A stretch of 64,000 bases of DNA from Bythopirellula sp. Lineage in GTDB: Bacteria; Planctomycetota; Planctomycetia; Pirellulales; Lacipirellulaceae. The DNA lies in assembly GCA_028285205.1 (NCBI GenBank), contig JANQQA010000122.1:62001-126000 (forward strand), in the 5' to 3' direction. How positions within the stretch are numbered: the first letter of the stretch is position 1; each line of letters opens with the position of its first letter. The translations under genes were made by a program, and so were the position numbers. Shown piece by piece: positions 37,443 to 46,329 of this stretch. Below the pieces are notes generated by a model, which made no database searches, was not told the DNA's origin, and worked only from the letters and a program-made list of their open reading frames with translations.

Positions 37443-38788
37443 TCGCTTACCTTTCGTGTTGCTTGGAGAATATCTTCGTGACGCGCACGCGGATCGCTGA
37501 GCACGCCGTCAGCAAACTTCAGAGCCGCTTCAAGTTGAGTCGCCTTCTGCGGCTGCCGACGCGCAAGGAGACCCAATATGATCTCGGTGTTTTGTTGTTG
37601 CGGCGGCAACCCTAGAATCTTGCTTAACTGCCACAGCACACCTTCACGCACCTGACGCAACATGAAATGGGCGCTGCCCCGGCCATTGAGCATGAACCGC
37701 GACATCGCCTCGACGTACTCGCCGATCGAGCGGCGCGAACTCGGCATGTCTACGCGGCTGGGCCCCAAGAAAATGGCTTGTCGCCAAATCCATAGGCCGA
37801 CCACTGTGAGCATGCACACCGTAATCACCGCGTACGGTGGCTTCGACAGGAGCCAAAGCGCGTTGCCGCGCACCGTGAGGCCGTGATAGAACTCATCGAA
37901 GACCACCTCCGAACGGCCTCCAGAAATCAGGTGCACCAGCAGCACGCTATTGTCAGCAGCCCCTAGGTTCGCATTTGCTGCCAAATACGGATTGCTCACC
38001 ACGACGACCTCGCCTTTTCCAAGCGGGAACTTCGCCGCCAAGACGTGAGGATCTTCATTCGCTGATGAGGTGACGGAGATTTGGGCCGTCGGTTGCAACT
38101 CGTCCGTGCTCACGGACCAGAATCGATCACTGGGAAGTTGAACTTGGGACGCGAAGGCCTCCATGGAATCCCACTCGCCGACGCCCTCAATCGCATAGCG
38201 GTCGGTGGGCCTTTCCTTGAGTTCGAAGACTTCGCGAAGCGCGTCACCAAAGTCTTCAGGTCCGTTGTTCTGGTTCTGCGTTCTGCTGCCAGCTCGGCCC
38301 TTGTTCGCATTGACCCCGCCATGCGAAACTTCCGCGATCGTAACCTCGTCCAATCCTAGTTCCCGCAGCAGGACGACCGGGACGCAATCGCAGTTTCGTT
38401 GCGAACACTGATAACAGAAACCCTCTTCTGAAAAACGGCCGGTCACATTCGGCGCTACCACCAGTCGGCCCCCTTCCCGGACCCACTGTGCGAGCGAGGT
38501 GAAATACGCTGGTTCGGTTTGCACGAGACGTGCTTTCGGATTCCACAGTACGTAGCTGATAGAATTTGGATCACCGTTGACGTTAGGAATCAGACTGCGA
38601 TCAGTCTGATAATCCAACTCATCCAACAGCTCGTAGACTGCTCGATAGCCGTTGGTGCGTACGCCGTAAGTGTTGCCACCGATGATATCCCTTTCGTCAT
38701 CGCCCCAAAACAGCGAGATGAGCGCACTCACCACTGAAAGCAGAGCGACGGCGATAATTGCAAAGATAACGCTACGCGCCGTTAGCAT
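37427..38788 (-). CDS. DUF4350 domain membrane protein
   Basis: A 453-residue protein. An N-terminal membrane segment (about 8-28) is followed by GNTYGVRTNGYRAVYELLDE, the start of the DUF4350 domain, and WVREGGRLVVAPNVTGRF, a GATase-like alpha/beta pattern. A Cys cluster (CYQCSQRNCDC, about 124-134) inside this domain might bind metal. A second membrane segment lies near 315-335 (YAVITVCMLTVVGLWIW), after which the C-terminal 110 residues are cytoplasmic. Members consistently accompany MoxR and DUF58 genes and their role is unknown. It overlaps the DUF4129 gene by 17 bases upstream and MoxR by 16 downstream. Confidence 0.88.
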   Translation of the reverse strand: MLTARSVIFAIIAVALLSVVSALISLFWGDDERDIIGGNTYGVRTNGYRAVYELLDELDYQTDRSLIPNVNGDPNSISYVLWNPKARLVQTEPAYFTSLAQWVREGGRLVVAPNVTGRFSEEGFCYQCSQRNCDCVPVVLLRELGLDEVTIAEVSHGGVNANKGRAGSRTQNQNNGPEDFGDALREVFELKERPTDRYAIEGVGEWDSMEAFASQVQLPSDRFWSVSTDELQPTAQISVTSSANEDPHVLAAKFPLGKGEVVVVSNPYLAANANLGAADNSVLLVHLISGGRSEVVFDEFYHGLTVRGNALWLLSKPPYAVITVCMLTVVGLWIWRQAIFLGPSRVDMPSSRRSIGEYVEAMSRFMLNGRGSAHFMLRQVREGVLWQLSKILGLPPQQQNTEIILGLLARRQPQKATQLEAALKFADGVLSDPRARHEDILQATRKVSDCLST

Positions 38789-39437
38789 GGAACCCTGCTT
38801 TCGTCTGACGACGGATCTCCGCGTACGCTTCGCGACAACGGTAAAACTCCTCTTCCCGGCAGATGCCGTTGCCGTACCAGCCCTGGTCGATCACCTCGAC
38901 AAACGACTGCAACGCCCCCACAAACGGTGATTTGCGATACCGACGCACATACTGCCGATTGGTTAGGCCCGGACTGAAGGGTCGCCCTTCCAACACCTGC
39001 AGATGCACCAGACTGGCCCGAAACAAGAACCTCACCGCGACAATATAGTCTTGCTGCGCAAACGCCTGCTGCGCCAGGTCCTCATATTCCTTTGCGCTGA
39101 GCTTGCGCTTCGAATCCATTGCGGAAGAGAATTGTACTGTCCGCGCGACCGGGCGGAGGACCGTCACGAGAGTATACAAGAGGTGCCCCACCAAGACGAT
39201 CAGTAGCAGCACTAGACCGATCACCACGACCCAACGAAACCCCTCTGGCAAGCCATCCATCGCGTTGAACAGCCATCTGAACGGGTAGATCAACCACTCG
39301 AATAGCCAGACAAAGATATCGACGATCGTGTCGCCCATCCTTGTGTCGCGGTCGAGCTGGTATTCTCGCCGCTGCAGAATCTCCGCCGCCGTCCGGCGAA
39401 TCGTCTCAGTATCAGGAGGAGGTTGAAGGTTCGCCAT
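38772..39437 (-). CDS. DUF4129 domain membrane protein
   Basis: A 221-residue protein. The N-terminal segment has a hydrophobic stretch at about 40-60 and a stronger membrane helix at about 70-90 (WVVVIGLVLLLIVLVGHLLY). The C-terminal cytoplasmic domain is typical of DUF4129: LAQQAFAQQDYIVAVRFLFR and the closing CREEEFYRCREAYAEI. In other bacteria this domain also forms the C-terminus of transglutaminase-like membrane proteins in MoxR operons. No enzymatic residues are present. Its product probably anchors the MoxR machinery at the membrane. It starts 30 bases after the stop of the polytopic membrane gene upstream. Confidence 0.88.
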   Translation of the reverse strand: MANLQPPPDTETIRRTAAEILQRREYQLDRDTRMGDTIVDIFVWLFEWLIYPFRWLFNAMDGLPEGFRWVVVIGLVLLLIVLVGHLLYTLVTVLRPVARTVQFSSAMDSKRKLSAKEYEDLAQQAFAQQDYIVAVRFLFRASLVHLQVLEGRPFSPGLTNRQYVRRYRKSPFVGALQSFVEVIDQGWYGNGICREEEFYRCREAYAEIRRQTKAGFHANGA

Positions 39438-39467
39438 TGCAAGTAACCTGCCAGAACAGCGGTTTGG

Positions 39468-40271
39468 CTACATCGCGGGCTCTGATTCAGTAGGCTCCTG
39501 CGTTCCAATGTTCTCAGCAAGCAGGGTCAGGTCGAAGTTCTCGTTCTTGCAACGACAAGAAAAGTAGAATACGACAATTGCCACTGCCGAAAAGACGAAC
39601 GCAACCGAACCCAGAACGGCTTGGACGGTTATTGCCACCTGGGGCTGCGGGATTACGGCCCCACCGATTCCTATGCCCCACTGAATGACGCCGACAACAA
39701 GGCTCAGCGCAAAGAACGTGCCGATATTGCCTTTCATCAACTTCTTACTCCGCGATAGAGCTGCTCTACCACTCTCTCCACCAATCACTACCGCGTGACT
39801 GGAAAGTGCAAACCAAAACGTGAAAATGATCCCAGGAACAATAAACAGAATGAATCCGCCAATAATTGCCAATGTTTGCAATATCCAGGTACCCAACAGA
39901 GGGAACAAGATACGTAGAGCATGCGAGTATGAGTTTCCAACGCTAGTTGATTTGCTCAAATAACATCGAGACACTGCATCAATTACCGCCGCATTGCAAA
40001 TGGGAACGACAATGAATGCAAAGATGAGAGTCAGCGGCAGGGTCATCATCGCAGCCTGGGCTGCGGCTTCCTGATAAGCCCGAAAGTCTTCCATGTCTTG
40101 GCCTGCCGGCGGCGCTGGCATCATCGCATCGGTCGCAAATCCCTGGATCAGCACAAAGGGCAAGTAGCCGACGGCTACGATTCCAAAGAACAAACCGAAG
40201 TGATTCTTGGTTAGCTGCACAGCATGGTCGAGAATCTCACCCAAACTCAGCTCTTTGATTTGGTACTGCAT
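39468..40271 (-). CDS. Polytopic membrane protein, first gene of the MoxR operon
   Basis: A 267-residue protein starting MQYQIKELSLGEILDHAVQL, then six hydrophobic segments (about 28-48, 72-98, 118-150, 165-180, 188-215 and 220-245). The phrases LSLGEILDHAVQLTKNHFGL and FIVPGIIFTFWFALSSHAVV resemble the membrane domain found in glycerophosphodiesterase-associated and YciC-like proteins; it lacks an enzymatic domain. The acidic C-terminal tail (NIGTQEPTESEPAM) is cytoplasmic. It is the promoter-proximal member of a five-gene minus-strand operon with DUF4129, DUF4350, MoxR and DUF58. Confidence 0.8.
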   Translation of the reverse strand: MQYQIKELSLGEILDHAVQLTKNHFGLFFGIVAVGYLPFVLIQGFATDAMMPAPPAGQDMEDFRAYQEAAAQAAMMTLPLTLIFAFIVVPICNAAVIDAVSRCYLSKSTSVGNSYSHALRILFPLLGTWILQTLAIIGGFILFIVPGIIFTFWFALSSHAVVIGGESGRAALSRSKKLMKGNIGTFFALSLVVGVIQWGIGIGGAVIPQPQVAITVQAVLGSVAFVFSAVAIVVFYFSCRCKNENFDLTLLAENIGTQEPTESEPAM

Positions 40272-40494
40272 TCGATTCCCCTACGAACATTGAAAGCTAA
40301 TGGATCGTCGTCGCGAATGCTACTGTCGAGCCAGCAGACATCGAGCTACAGTCTAACCGATTGGCTACAACGTGACATAGTCATTTCGTCCCCAATTCGA
40401 GGGGATGCGAAAGAACAGGCCAATGACAGATTGGCACCTCACGCCCGTGCGAAGAGAACTCGGGCAGCCGGGTGGCATCGAGAGGAAAAGCGAG

Positions 40495-40568
40495 CGCATC
40501 CGGTAGGACTCGAACCTACAACCCTCGGTTTCGAAGACCGATATTCTATCCAATTGAACTACGGATGC
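40495..40568 (-). tRNA. tRNA-Arg(TCG)
   Basis: The minus strand gives a 74-base cloverleaf. Acceptor arms are GCATCCG and CGGATGC with discriminator G. The anticodon stem is TCGGT/ACCGA around loop CTTCGAA, giving anticodon TCG. The T-arm has GTAGG-TTCGAGT-CCTAC. It reads CGA and related arginine codons. CCA is not encoded. It lies between the MoxR operon and the sulfatase/oxidoreductase operon. Confidence 0.95.
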
Positions 40569-40652
40569 GGGCCGGCCCGCACGGGGCGGGTAAGCATAGA
40601 AAATATTGTGGCTTTTTGCCCAACGAAGTAAAGGGCTAAACTCGCCTGTGGC

Positions 40653-42152
40653 TTAGGGTCGCCACGGCGTTCGCCCGTCTTTCTCACGCAGAAACTTGGC
40701 ATCGACCTTCTGGTACCAATCGTGCAGTTGACGCCGCATCCGATTGACGCGCTGGGGCTGCTCGCTGGCCAGATCGTTGGCCTCGCCGACATCGTCTGCC
40801 AAGTTGTACAGATGGACGCGCCCATCTTCGTAGCGCTCAATCAGCTTATAATCACCAACGCGAATCGCGCCGCCGGGGATTCCCCCCTGATTGCTGTAGT
40901 GCGGATAATGCCAATAGAGAGCGTCTCGACCAAGTTGCTCACCGCGGAGCGCCGGCATCAAATCAACCCCATCGATCTTGTGCTGCAGCTCTATCTTCGC
41001 CGCAGCGGCGACCGTCGCGTAAAGATCAATGGAAGAGATCGGCTCGCTGCTAACCGATCCTGGTCGCGTGGCGCCGGGGTAACGGACTAGCCACGGCTCA
41101 CGAATACCTCCCTCGTACACCCATCCTTTGCCGCCACGGAGCGGAAGATTGCTAGTCGGCGAACCTTCTGACGTCGACAACCCACCGTTATCGGATGTGA
41201 AAAATACGACCGTGTTGTCCGCGACACCCGAGTCTTCAAGTTGGTTTAGCACCTTGCCCACCGCCTGGTCCATCGCTTCGACCATCGCCGCGTAGACGGC
41301 GTGCTTCTGCAGTATACGCACCCGTCGCGGCTTGTCGCCGTAGACTTGTTCCTCGTCGGCGAACTCCTCGCCATCGATCGCCTCGGCTCTCGTCTTGTAC
41401 TTTTCGACGAGATCTGGTCGACCCATCAGTGGCGTATGCACCGAGTAAAATGACAAGTAAGCGAGGAACGGCCGATCTTTGTTTTCCTTGATGAAGTTTG
41501 CTGTCTCGCGAGCCAGTCGGTCAGGCAAATGATCGCCAGGCGGACTGTCGACTTTCATTTGTGGATTTTTGAACGGCGAGAAGTACTTATTCCCGGTGTA
41601 AGGTCCACCTCGAAAAAAGCCGCCGATGTTGATGTCGAAGCCGCGGTTTTGTGGATAGAACTCTTCGCCCTTGCCCAAGTGCCACTTGCCGGCGAAAAAC
41701 GTCGCGTAGCCCTGCTCTTTCAGCATTTGCGCGAGCGTGATTTCCTCAAGTGGCATCTCATCTCTCAGCACCGCATTTCTGAAGTTGCCAATTCGCTTAC
41801 CCGAAAACCAATTGGTCGCGTCCACCCGTGACGGGTACTTGCCAGTCATGAGACTGTAACGGGTCGGCGAACAGACCGGATTGGCGGCATAACCATCGGT
41901 GAAGCGCATACCGGACGCTGCCAGACCGTCGATATTGGGCGTCTCGTAGAAGCAGTTAGGATTGTTCGCGCCAATATCCATATAGCCCAAATCGTCGACG
42001 AGAAAGACGACGAAATTCGGCGTGGTGGGCTTCGGGTCTTCGGCGCCACTGGCCCACTCAACCGGAGCTATCGCCAGAACGATGCAACACAACAAGTAGT
42101 AAAGTCGATCTCGCATTGGTTGCAGCTTCGTTTCGTATCGCGTGTGTCTCAT
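40653..42152 (-). CDS. Exported arylsulfatase-like sulfatase coupled to an oxidoreductase
   Basis: A 499-residue sulfatase. The signal peptide spans about 14-36 (RDRLYYLLCCIVLAIAPVEW). VVFLVDDLGYMDIGANN is the metal block; the formylglycine motif is C-S-P-T-R at Cys94; FFAGKWHLGKGE and VVFFTSDNGGLS complete the site. The C-terminus has RVHLYNLADDVGEANDLASE. It resembles the sulfatase at 16907-18331 in layout. The ATG at 42152 overlaps the oxidoreductase stop by four bases, favouring coupled translation; an ATG at 42116 would give a tighter signal peptide and cannot be ruled out. Neither start has a strong ribosome binding site. Confidence 0.93.
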   Translation of the reverse strand: MRHTRYETKLQPMRDRLYYLLCCIVLAIAPVEWASGAEDPKPTTPNFVVFLVDDLGYMDIGANNPNCFYETPNIDGLAASGMRFTDGYAANPVCSPTRYSLMTGKYPSRVDATNWFSGKRIGNFRNAVLRDEMPLEEITLAQMLKEQGYATFFAGKWHLGKGEEFYPQNRGFDINIGGFFRGGPYTGNKYFSPFKNPQMKVDSPPGDHLPDRLARETANFIKENKDRPFLAYLSFYSVHTPLMGRPDLVEKYKTRAEAIDGEEFADEEQVYGDKPRRVRILQKHAVYAAMVEAMDQAVGKVLNQLEDSGVADNTVVFFTSDNGGLSTSEGSPTSNLPLRGGKGWVYEGGIREPWLVRYPGATRPGSVSSEPISSIDLYATVAAAAKIELQHKIDGVDLMPALRGEQLGRDALYWHYPHYSNQGGIPGGAIRVGDYKLIERYEDGRVHLYNLADDVGEANDLASEQPQRVNRMRRQLHDWYQKVDAKFLREKDGRTPWRP

Positions 42153-43609
42153 CGCGCGCCGAGCTTGATGGATTCCGTGTAATCAGGCACGGCAAAACCC
42201 TCGCGATACTGACGGCGCAAGAATTGATTTGTCGCACTCGAATGCGTGCCAACAAACTGCTGTTGCTTCGCATCAAACTGCAAGCTCGCGCCCAAGTGCA
42301 ACGTCTGAGAACCGCCATTGGCTTCGATAATGCCGTTCATCTGCCTCAGAATCTGCTCCGCTGATGTCGTACCGAACTCGATCGCGATCTGCTCCGCTGC
42401 GTGATGTCCCTGCGAAGTTGGTACGCGCGAGGCAACGTTGATCAGGTTACACCAAGTCGTCGAGTCGTTCCCCACGCTAATCGGTGCCATCAGCATTTCC
42501 TGGCTGTCGGCGCGAATCGCGTCAACGAAATTCTGCTGATGGTCGACGTTTCCGTTGTTGCCTTTGAATTCCTTGATCTGCTTTCCATCGGCATCGAACG
42601 CAACTGCCTTACCACGTTGGCCTTCCAATCTCCCAGCCGAACAATAGGCGATATAGCCGCTACGGGGGCCGGGGACTTTAGCTGGGGTGTTCTTGAACGG
42701 CAGATTCGATAGCGTCACTACCACAGGGACTCCGCCAGCGTCCAACACAGCAATGTGAACGTTGGGAGTGTTACCAGCGTCACTCCAGACAGCGCGAACA
42801 CCGGCAGCTGTGATCGAGTTGGGGGCGGCAACCGAGTCAAGAAACACGTTGTTCCTCACGTCGTCCAGAATGTGGATGCCCCAGTTACCCATCTCACCAG
42901 AACCGGTATTCCAGTCCCAATGCCAATCATAATGCAATTTGTCGCGATACAGCGGCGTGTCTTGTGCCGGGCCCAGCCATAGGTTGTAGTCGACGCTCGC
43001 GGGTGGGATGAGCGGTTCCGATCTCTTGCCAATCGGCTCGCGCACACCGAATCGATTTACGCGGACGGACTCAACTTCGCCGAGCGTTTTATCCTCGTGC
43101 AGAAAGTTCTTAATTTCCGCCTGCATGGGATCACTGCGTTGTTGCGTACCGAGTTGGCAGATGCGTTGGGTTCGCTGTTGAGCGAGGACGACTTGCCGAC
43201 CTTCCCACTCGTTGTGACCCAGCGGCTTCTCGACATAGACGTGCTTGCCCGACTCCATTGCCCAAATCGCAGCCAGGCAGTGCCAGTGGTTGCAAGTGGC
43301 GATCGCCACCGCGTCGATGTCGAGCGAATCGAACATCTGACGTAAGTCCGTACACTTCTGCGCAGTTGGGTACTTCTTGCCAAGCTCATCGACTAATGCC
43401 CGATCGACATCGCACAGTCCGGCCACCTTCACTCCAGGCAAACCCTGAAAAAGCCCTGCCAATTGCCCGCCGCGCCATCCGCACCCGACTACGCCCACGT
43501 TGATCTGCTCATTGGCGTTGTTGGCTAACAAGGAACGCGTGGGAAGCGAAACTGCAGTGCCGACAGCCACCGCACTTTGCAAAAAATTGCGTCGATTCAC
43601 AGACTTCAT
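42149..43609 (-). CDS. Gfo/Idh/MocA-family NAD(P)-dependent oxidoreductase with Tat-like leader
   Basis: A 486-residue protein. The leader NRRNFLQSAVAVGTAVS matches a twin-arginine signal, so the enzyme is likely exported folded with its cofactor. The Rossmann motif is VGVVGCGWRGG (about 38-48), and the family Glu-Lys-Pro motif is VYVEKPLGHNEWEG. TGSGEMGNWGIHILDD contains the substrate-side His region. Members oxidise or reduce sugars, inositols and related polyols; planctomycetes encode many exported versions. The ATG at 43609 is chosen because it starts the Tat leader and has GGAGG about 11 bases upstream; a start at 43672 would put 21 residues before it. It forms an operon with the sulfatase, suggesting a sulfated-sugar pathway. 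Confidence 0.92.
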   Translation of the reverse strand: MKSVNRRNFLQSAVAVGTAVSLPTRSLLANNANEQINVGVVGCGWRGGQLAGLFQGLPGVKVAGLCDVDRALVDELGKKYPTAQKCTDLRQMFDSLDIDAVAIATCNHWHCLAAIWAMESGKHVYVEKPLGHNEWEGRQVVLAQQRTQRICQLGTQQRSDPMQAEIKNFLHEDKTLGEVESVRVNRFGVREPIGKRSEPLIPPASVDYNLWLGPAQDTPLYRDKLHYDWHWDWNTGSGEMGNWGIHILDDVRNNVFLDSVAAPNSITAAGVRAVWSDAGNTPNVHIAVLDAGGVPVVVTLSNLPFKNTPAKVPGPRSGYIAYCSAGRLEGQRGKAVAFDADGKQIKEFKGNNGNVDHQQNFVDAIRADSQEMLMAPISVGNDSTTWCNLINVASRVPTSQGHHAAEQIAIEFGTTSAEQILRQMNGIIEANGGSQTLHLGASLQFDAKQQQFVGTHSSATNQFLRRQYREGFAVPDYTESIKLGAR

Positions 43610-43870
43610 GGCAGTTTTTGCCTCCGACGGTATCGAAGAGATCGGGTCCACATCAGCAAAAAGTATAGTCAATCACCGAGTCAATGTCGATTCATAGCGC
43701 CGGTTGCAGGAAGGGCCTGTTCGCGACACAAACGCTGCGATGCAAGGGCTTTTGGCATCAAGGCATCAGCGTTTCATTAACCTACCAACGGCCGATGATA
43801 ATGGCCTGGGAGGAGCTAGATCAGATTTCACGTAGCCACAGTGCCGAATGAAGTCTTGCAGCAGAGCCCA

Positions 43871-46210
43871 CTACCGACTCTTAGTGGAACGTGACACGGA
43901 CAAGACGAAACCCAGCAACCCGCCCATTAACAGTAAGATCGAGTTTGGCTCCGGAACCGCTGCCAGTGACTGTTGTGTGGCGAGCGCGTTGCCAGCGTAC
44001 ATCGACTGCCAGATGGCCAAGTCTTCTGAGTCGACCTGCCCGTCGCGGTTAGCATCGCCTTCGGCGAGCGTCGTGCCGGTGCCCAGTCCGCGTTGCCAGG
44101 CGAGGAAGTCATCACCATCAACGTCACCATCCTGATCGAAGTCAGCGTCATCGCCAGCGACCAGGGTAACGCCCTCGATCACAATATCATCAAAGGCGAA
44201 AGCTTCGCTACCACCGTCTGTCGAGGCAACCAACTGGATCGTGAGCGTGTCGCCGATTTCATCGATTGAAGCACTAAGCGTCTGAAATAGATTCGATAGC
44301 TGCGTGGCATTGCCATCAATATCGTTCATCACCAGTGGATCGTTCAGCAGAAAACTATCACCATCAGCGAGCGTGTAGGTAGCCGATCCTGCCTCATCAA
44401 CAGAAGACGTGAACAGCGCCATCGCTGGACCTTCATCGACGGCATAAGTCCACTCGAACGAGTCGGAACTACCTTCGAAATCGCCCATCGCCGCCATGTC
44501 GATCGAGATTGACAAATTACTCGCTCCGGCGATGTCAAACTCCCAAGTGGCCGTTCCCATGCCGGAGGGATTGTCGCCATTGACGATGTCCGTAATCCCG
44601 AACCAACCATCCGTCTTGGAAGCTTCGTCGACGATTCCCTGATTGTCGATGGGACTGCCATTGCCAGAAGCGTCCACCAGCGACGCTGGTATCGAGGAAC
44701 TCACGCCTACTTCAAAACGCTCAAAGCCATCGCCACTACTGGAAAACGCACCTGGCAGTGGCGATTGAGTGAAACTATTCAGTCCGATCGGGTCGTCAAA
44801 ATCGTCTCGCGCCAAAAACGGCACTTGGTTCACATCGCCGACGGCATAGCTCACAGGAATGTTGATCGTCGAGTTCGCCGCTCCCTGGCTGGTTGTAGTG
44901 ACGGTGATCGTGCCGGTCCGAAGTCCTTCAACTGAGGTGTCGAACATAATCGAATGCGTCGTCGCACCGCTCAACGCGAGCTTTGTACCACTGCCGCTGC
45001 CGACCAGATCGCCGCTCACGCTGAAACTGTAATCCAATTCGTCGGCACCCGCAGCTAGAAGCGCGCTGGCCGCGTTTTCAATCATTAGATCAGCACTAAA
45101 ACTCGCGCCCACCGGAATACTCGGAGGAATCTCCGCCAGTTGTGCGCTGAGTATCGCAGGCACTTGATAGTCTGCCACTACCGGCAGGTGGTCGCTGGCG
45201 GTCGTGAGTGCAGCTAGTACGTTGGCGGCTGCGCCAGTGCCTGTCGTAATCGCCTGGTTGAAATTGCCGTGGGTACCGTTGTTTCCGAACGCGCGGTAGC
45301 TGCCCGGAATATAGCTGAGCCCTTCGTCGTCCAGGAACTCATCAGTAACCAGCTGAAAATCAAATCGATCGTCCACCCCGCCGGTTACTTGACCCGGAAA
45401 CTGCGACGAACTCGCCGGACTCTGCGTATGAGTACGCTTGATCGTAGGATTGCTGCTGTTGTTCCAAGAGCCGGGAGTGTCAATCGGGTCGAAGGCTTGT
45501 CCGTTGCCAGCAGACAAGAGCTCTGCATAGCTGCTTTCAAACGAGCTCCGCACATTGAAATCGCCAGCGTAGATGATATGCGTCCCCTCTCCCAACGCAT
45601 CGGCACTCGTCCGTACGCCTTGAGCCTCAATCAATCGGCGATCCCGATCACTCGAGGAAGTCCCGGCCTTATAATGATTGTTGAACACAAAAAAGTCAGC
45701 GGCAGAATCGTAGCCAGCGGGGCGCAGCTGATACCGCAGGGTCTGGCGCGCCTGATTGCTCCCGTTTGCCGTCCCAAACGCGACCTCATTGACTAATTCA
45801 ACCGTCTGCGTGTTGTACACTAGTCCTGGCCGACCTCCCGATCCTTCGAAGAAGAAATCTGCTGATGCGGCTCCGTTGATGTTTGACCGCGCGTACATCG
45901 TACGATTGATCGGGTCATAAATGTCGTTGAGCACATCGACAAACGATTGTGTCGAAGTCGCCATGAAGTGTTGCTCTTGCAGCAGCAAGACATCGATCGG
46001 CTTAGCAATCCCACCGACGTTTTCGTTGCCGATGGCCTCCAACACCGTGTCAGAGCCCGGGCGGGCGGTAAATGCGTCGAAGTCCGTGTTCGCCGTCGCG
46101 GTGTTGTACGTAACGATGCGCAGTTGTGCTCGCGCATTCGAGACTGCGCATGCCCACCACAGGCAAATCAGCAATCCCAAGAACCACAGATGTGGCGAAA
46201 AAAACTTCAT
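43871..46210 (-). CDS. Exported EEP-family nuclease/phosphodiesterase with dockerin-like module and PEP-CTERM signal
   Basis: A 779-residue protein with a signal peptide (about 8-28, ending NARAQ). The endonuclease/exonuclease/phosphatase domain (about 29-350) has LRIVTYNTATAN, DVLLLQEQHF with the metal-binding Glu, YAGDFNVRSS and the final TASDHLPVVADY. About 360-690 is beta-rich, perhaps an adhesive domain. Dockerin-like loops DFDQDGDVDGDDFLAWQRG and DANRDGQVDSEDLAIWQ follow, then AAVPEPNSILLLMGGLLGFV and a basic end: a textbook PEP-CTERM. GGAG lies eight bases before the ATG. It is the last of five consecutive minus-strand PEP-CTERM genes. EEP proteins cleave phosphodiester bonds; substrate not established. 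Confidence 0.9.
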   Translation of the reverse strand: MKFFSPHLWFLGLLICLWWACAVSNARAQLRIVTYNTATANTDFDAFTARPGSDTVLEAIGNENVGGIAKPIDVLLLQEQHFMATSTQSFVDVLNDIYDPINRTMYARSNINGAASADFFFEGSGGRPGLVYNTQTVELVNEVAFGTANGSNQARQTLRYQLRPAGYDSAADFFVFNNHYKAGTSSSDRDRRLIEAQGVRTSADALGEGTHIIYAGDFNVRSSFESSYAELLSAGNGQAFDPIDTPGSWNNSSNPTIKRTHTQSPASSSQFPGQVTGGVDDRFDFQLVTDEFLDDEGLSYIPGSYRAFGNNGTHGNFNQAITTGTGAAANVLAALTTASDHLPVVADYQVPAILSAQLAEIPPSIPVGASFSADLMIENAASALLAAGADELDYSFSVSGDLVGSGSGTKLALSGATTHSIMFDTSVEGLRTGTITVTTTSQGAANSTINIPVSYAVGDVNQVPFLARDDFDDPIGLNSFTQSPLPGAFSSSGDGFERFEVGVSSSIPASLVDASGNGSPIDNQGIVDEASKTDGWFGITDIVNGDNPSGMGTATWEFDIAGASNLSISIDMAAMGDFEGSSDSFEWTYAVDEGPAMALFTSSVDEAGSATYTLADGDSFLLNDPLVMNDIDGNATQLSNLFQTLSASIDEIGDTLTIQLVASTDGGSEAFAFDDIVIEGVTLVAGDDADFDQDGDVDGDDFLAWQRGLGTGTTLAEGDANRDGQVDSEDLAIWQSMYAGNALATQQSLAAVPEPNSILLLMGGLLGFVLSVSRSTKSR

Positions 46211-46329
46211 AGACTCTGCTCCGACAGGCGATAAACTCTTGCCCTAATCTTCCATTAGACTATGCCACAAAAAACGAGGCAACGATTTATACCGGTTGGA
46301 TCAGAGATATGTGCCAACTTAGCGCAACT

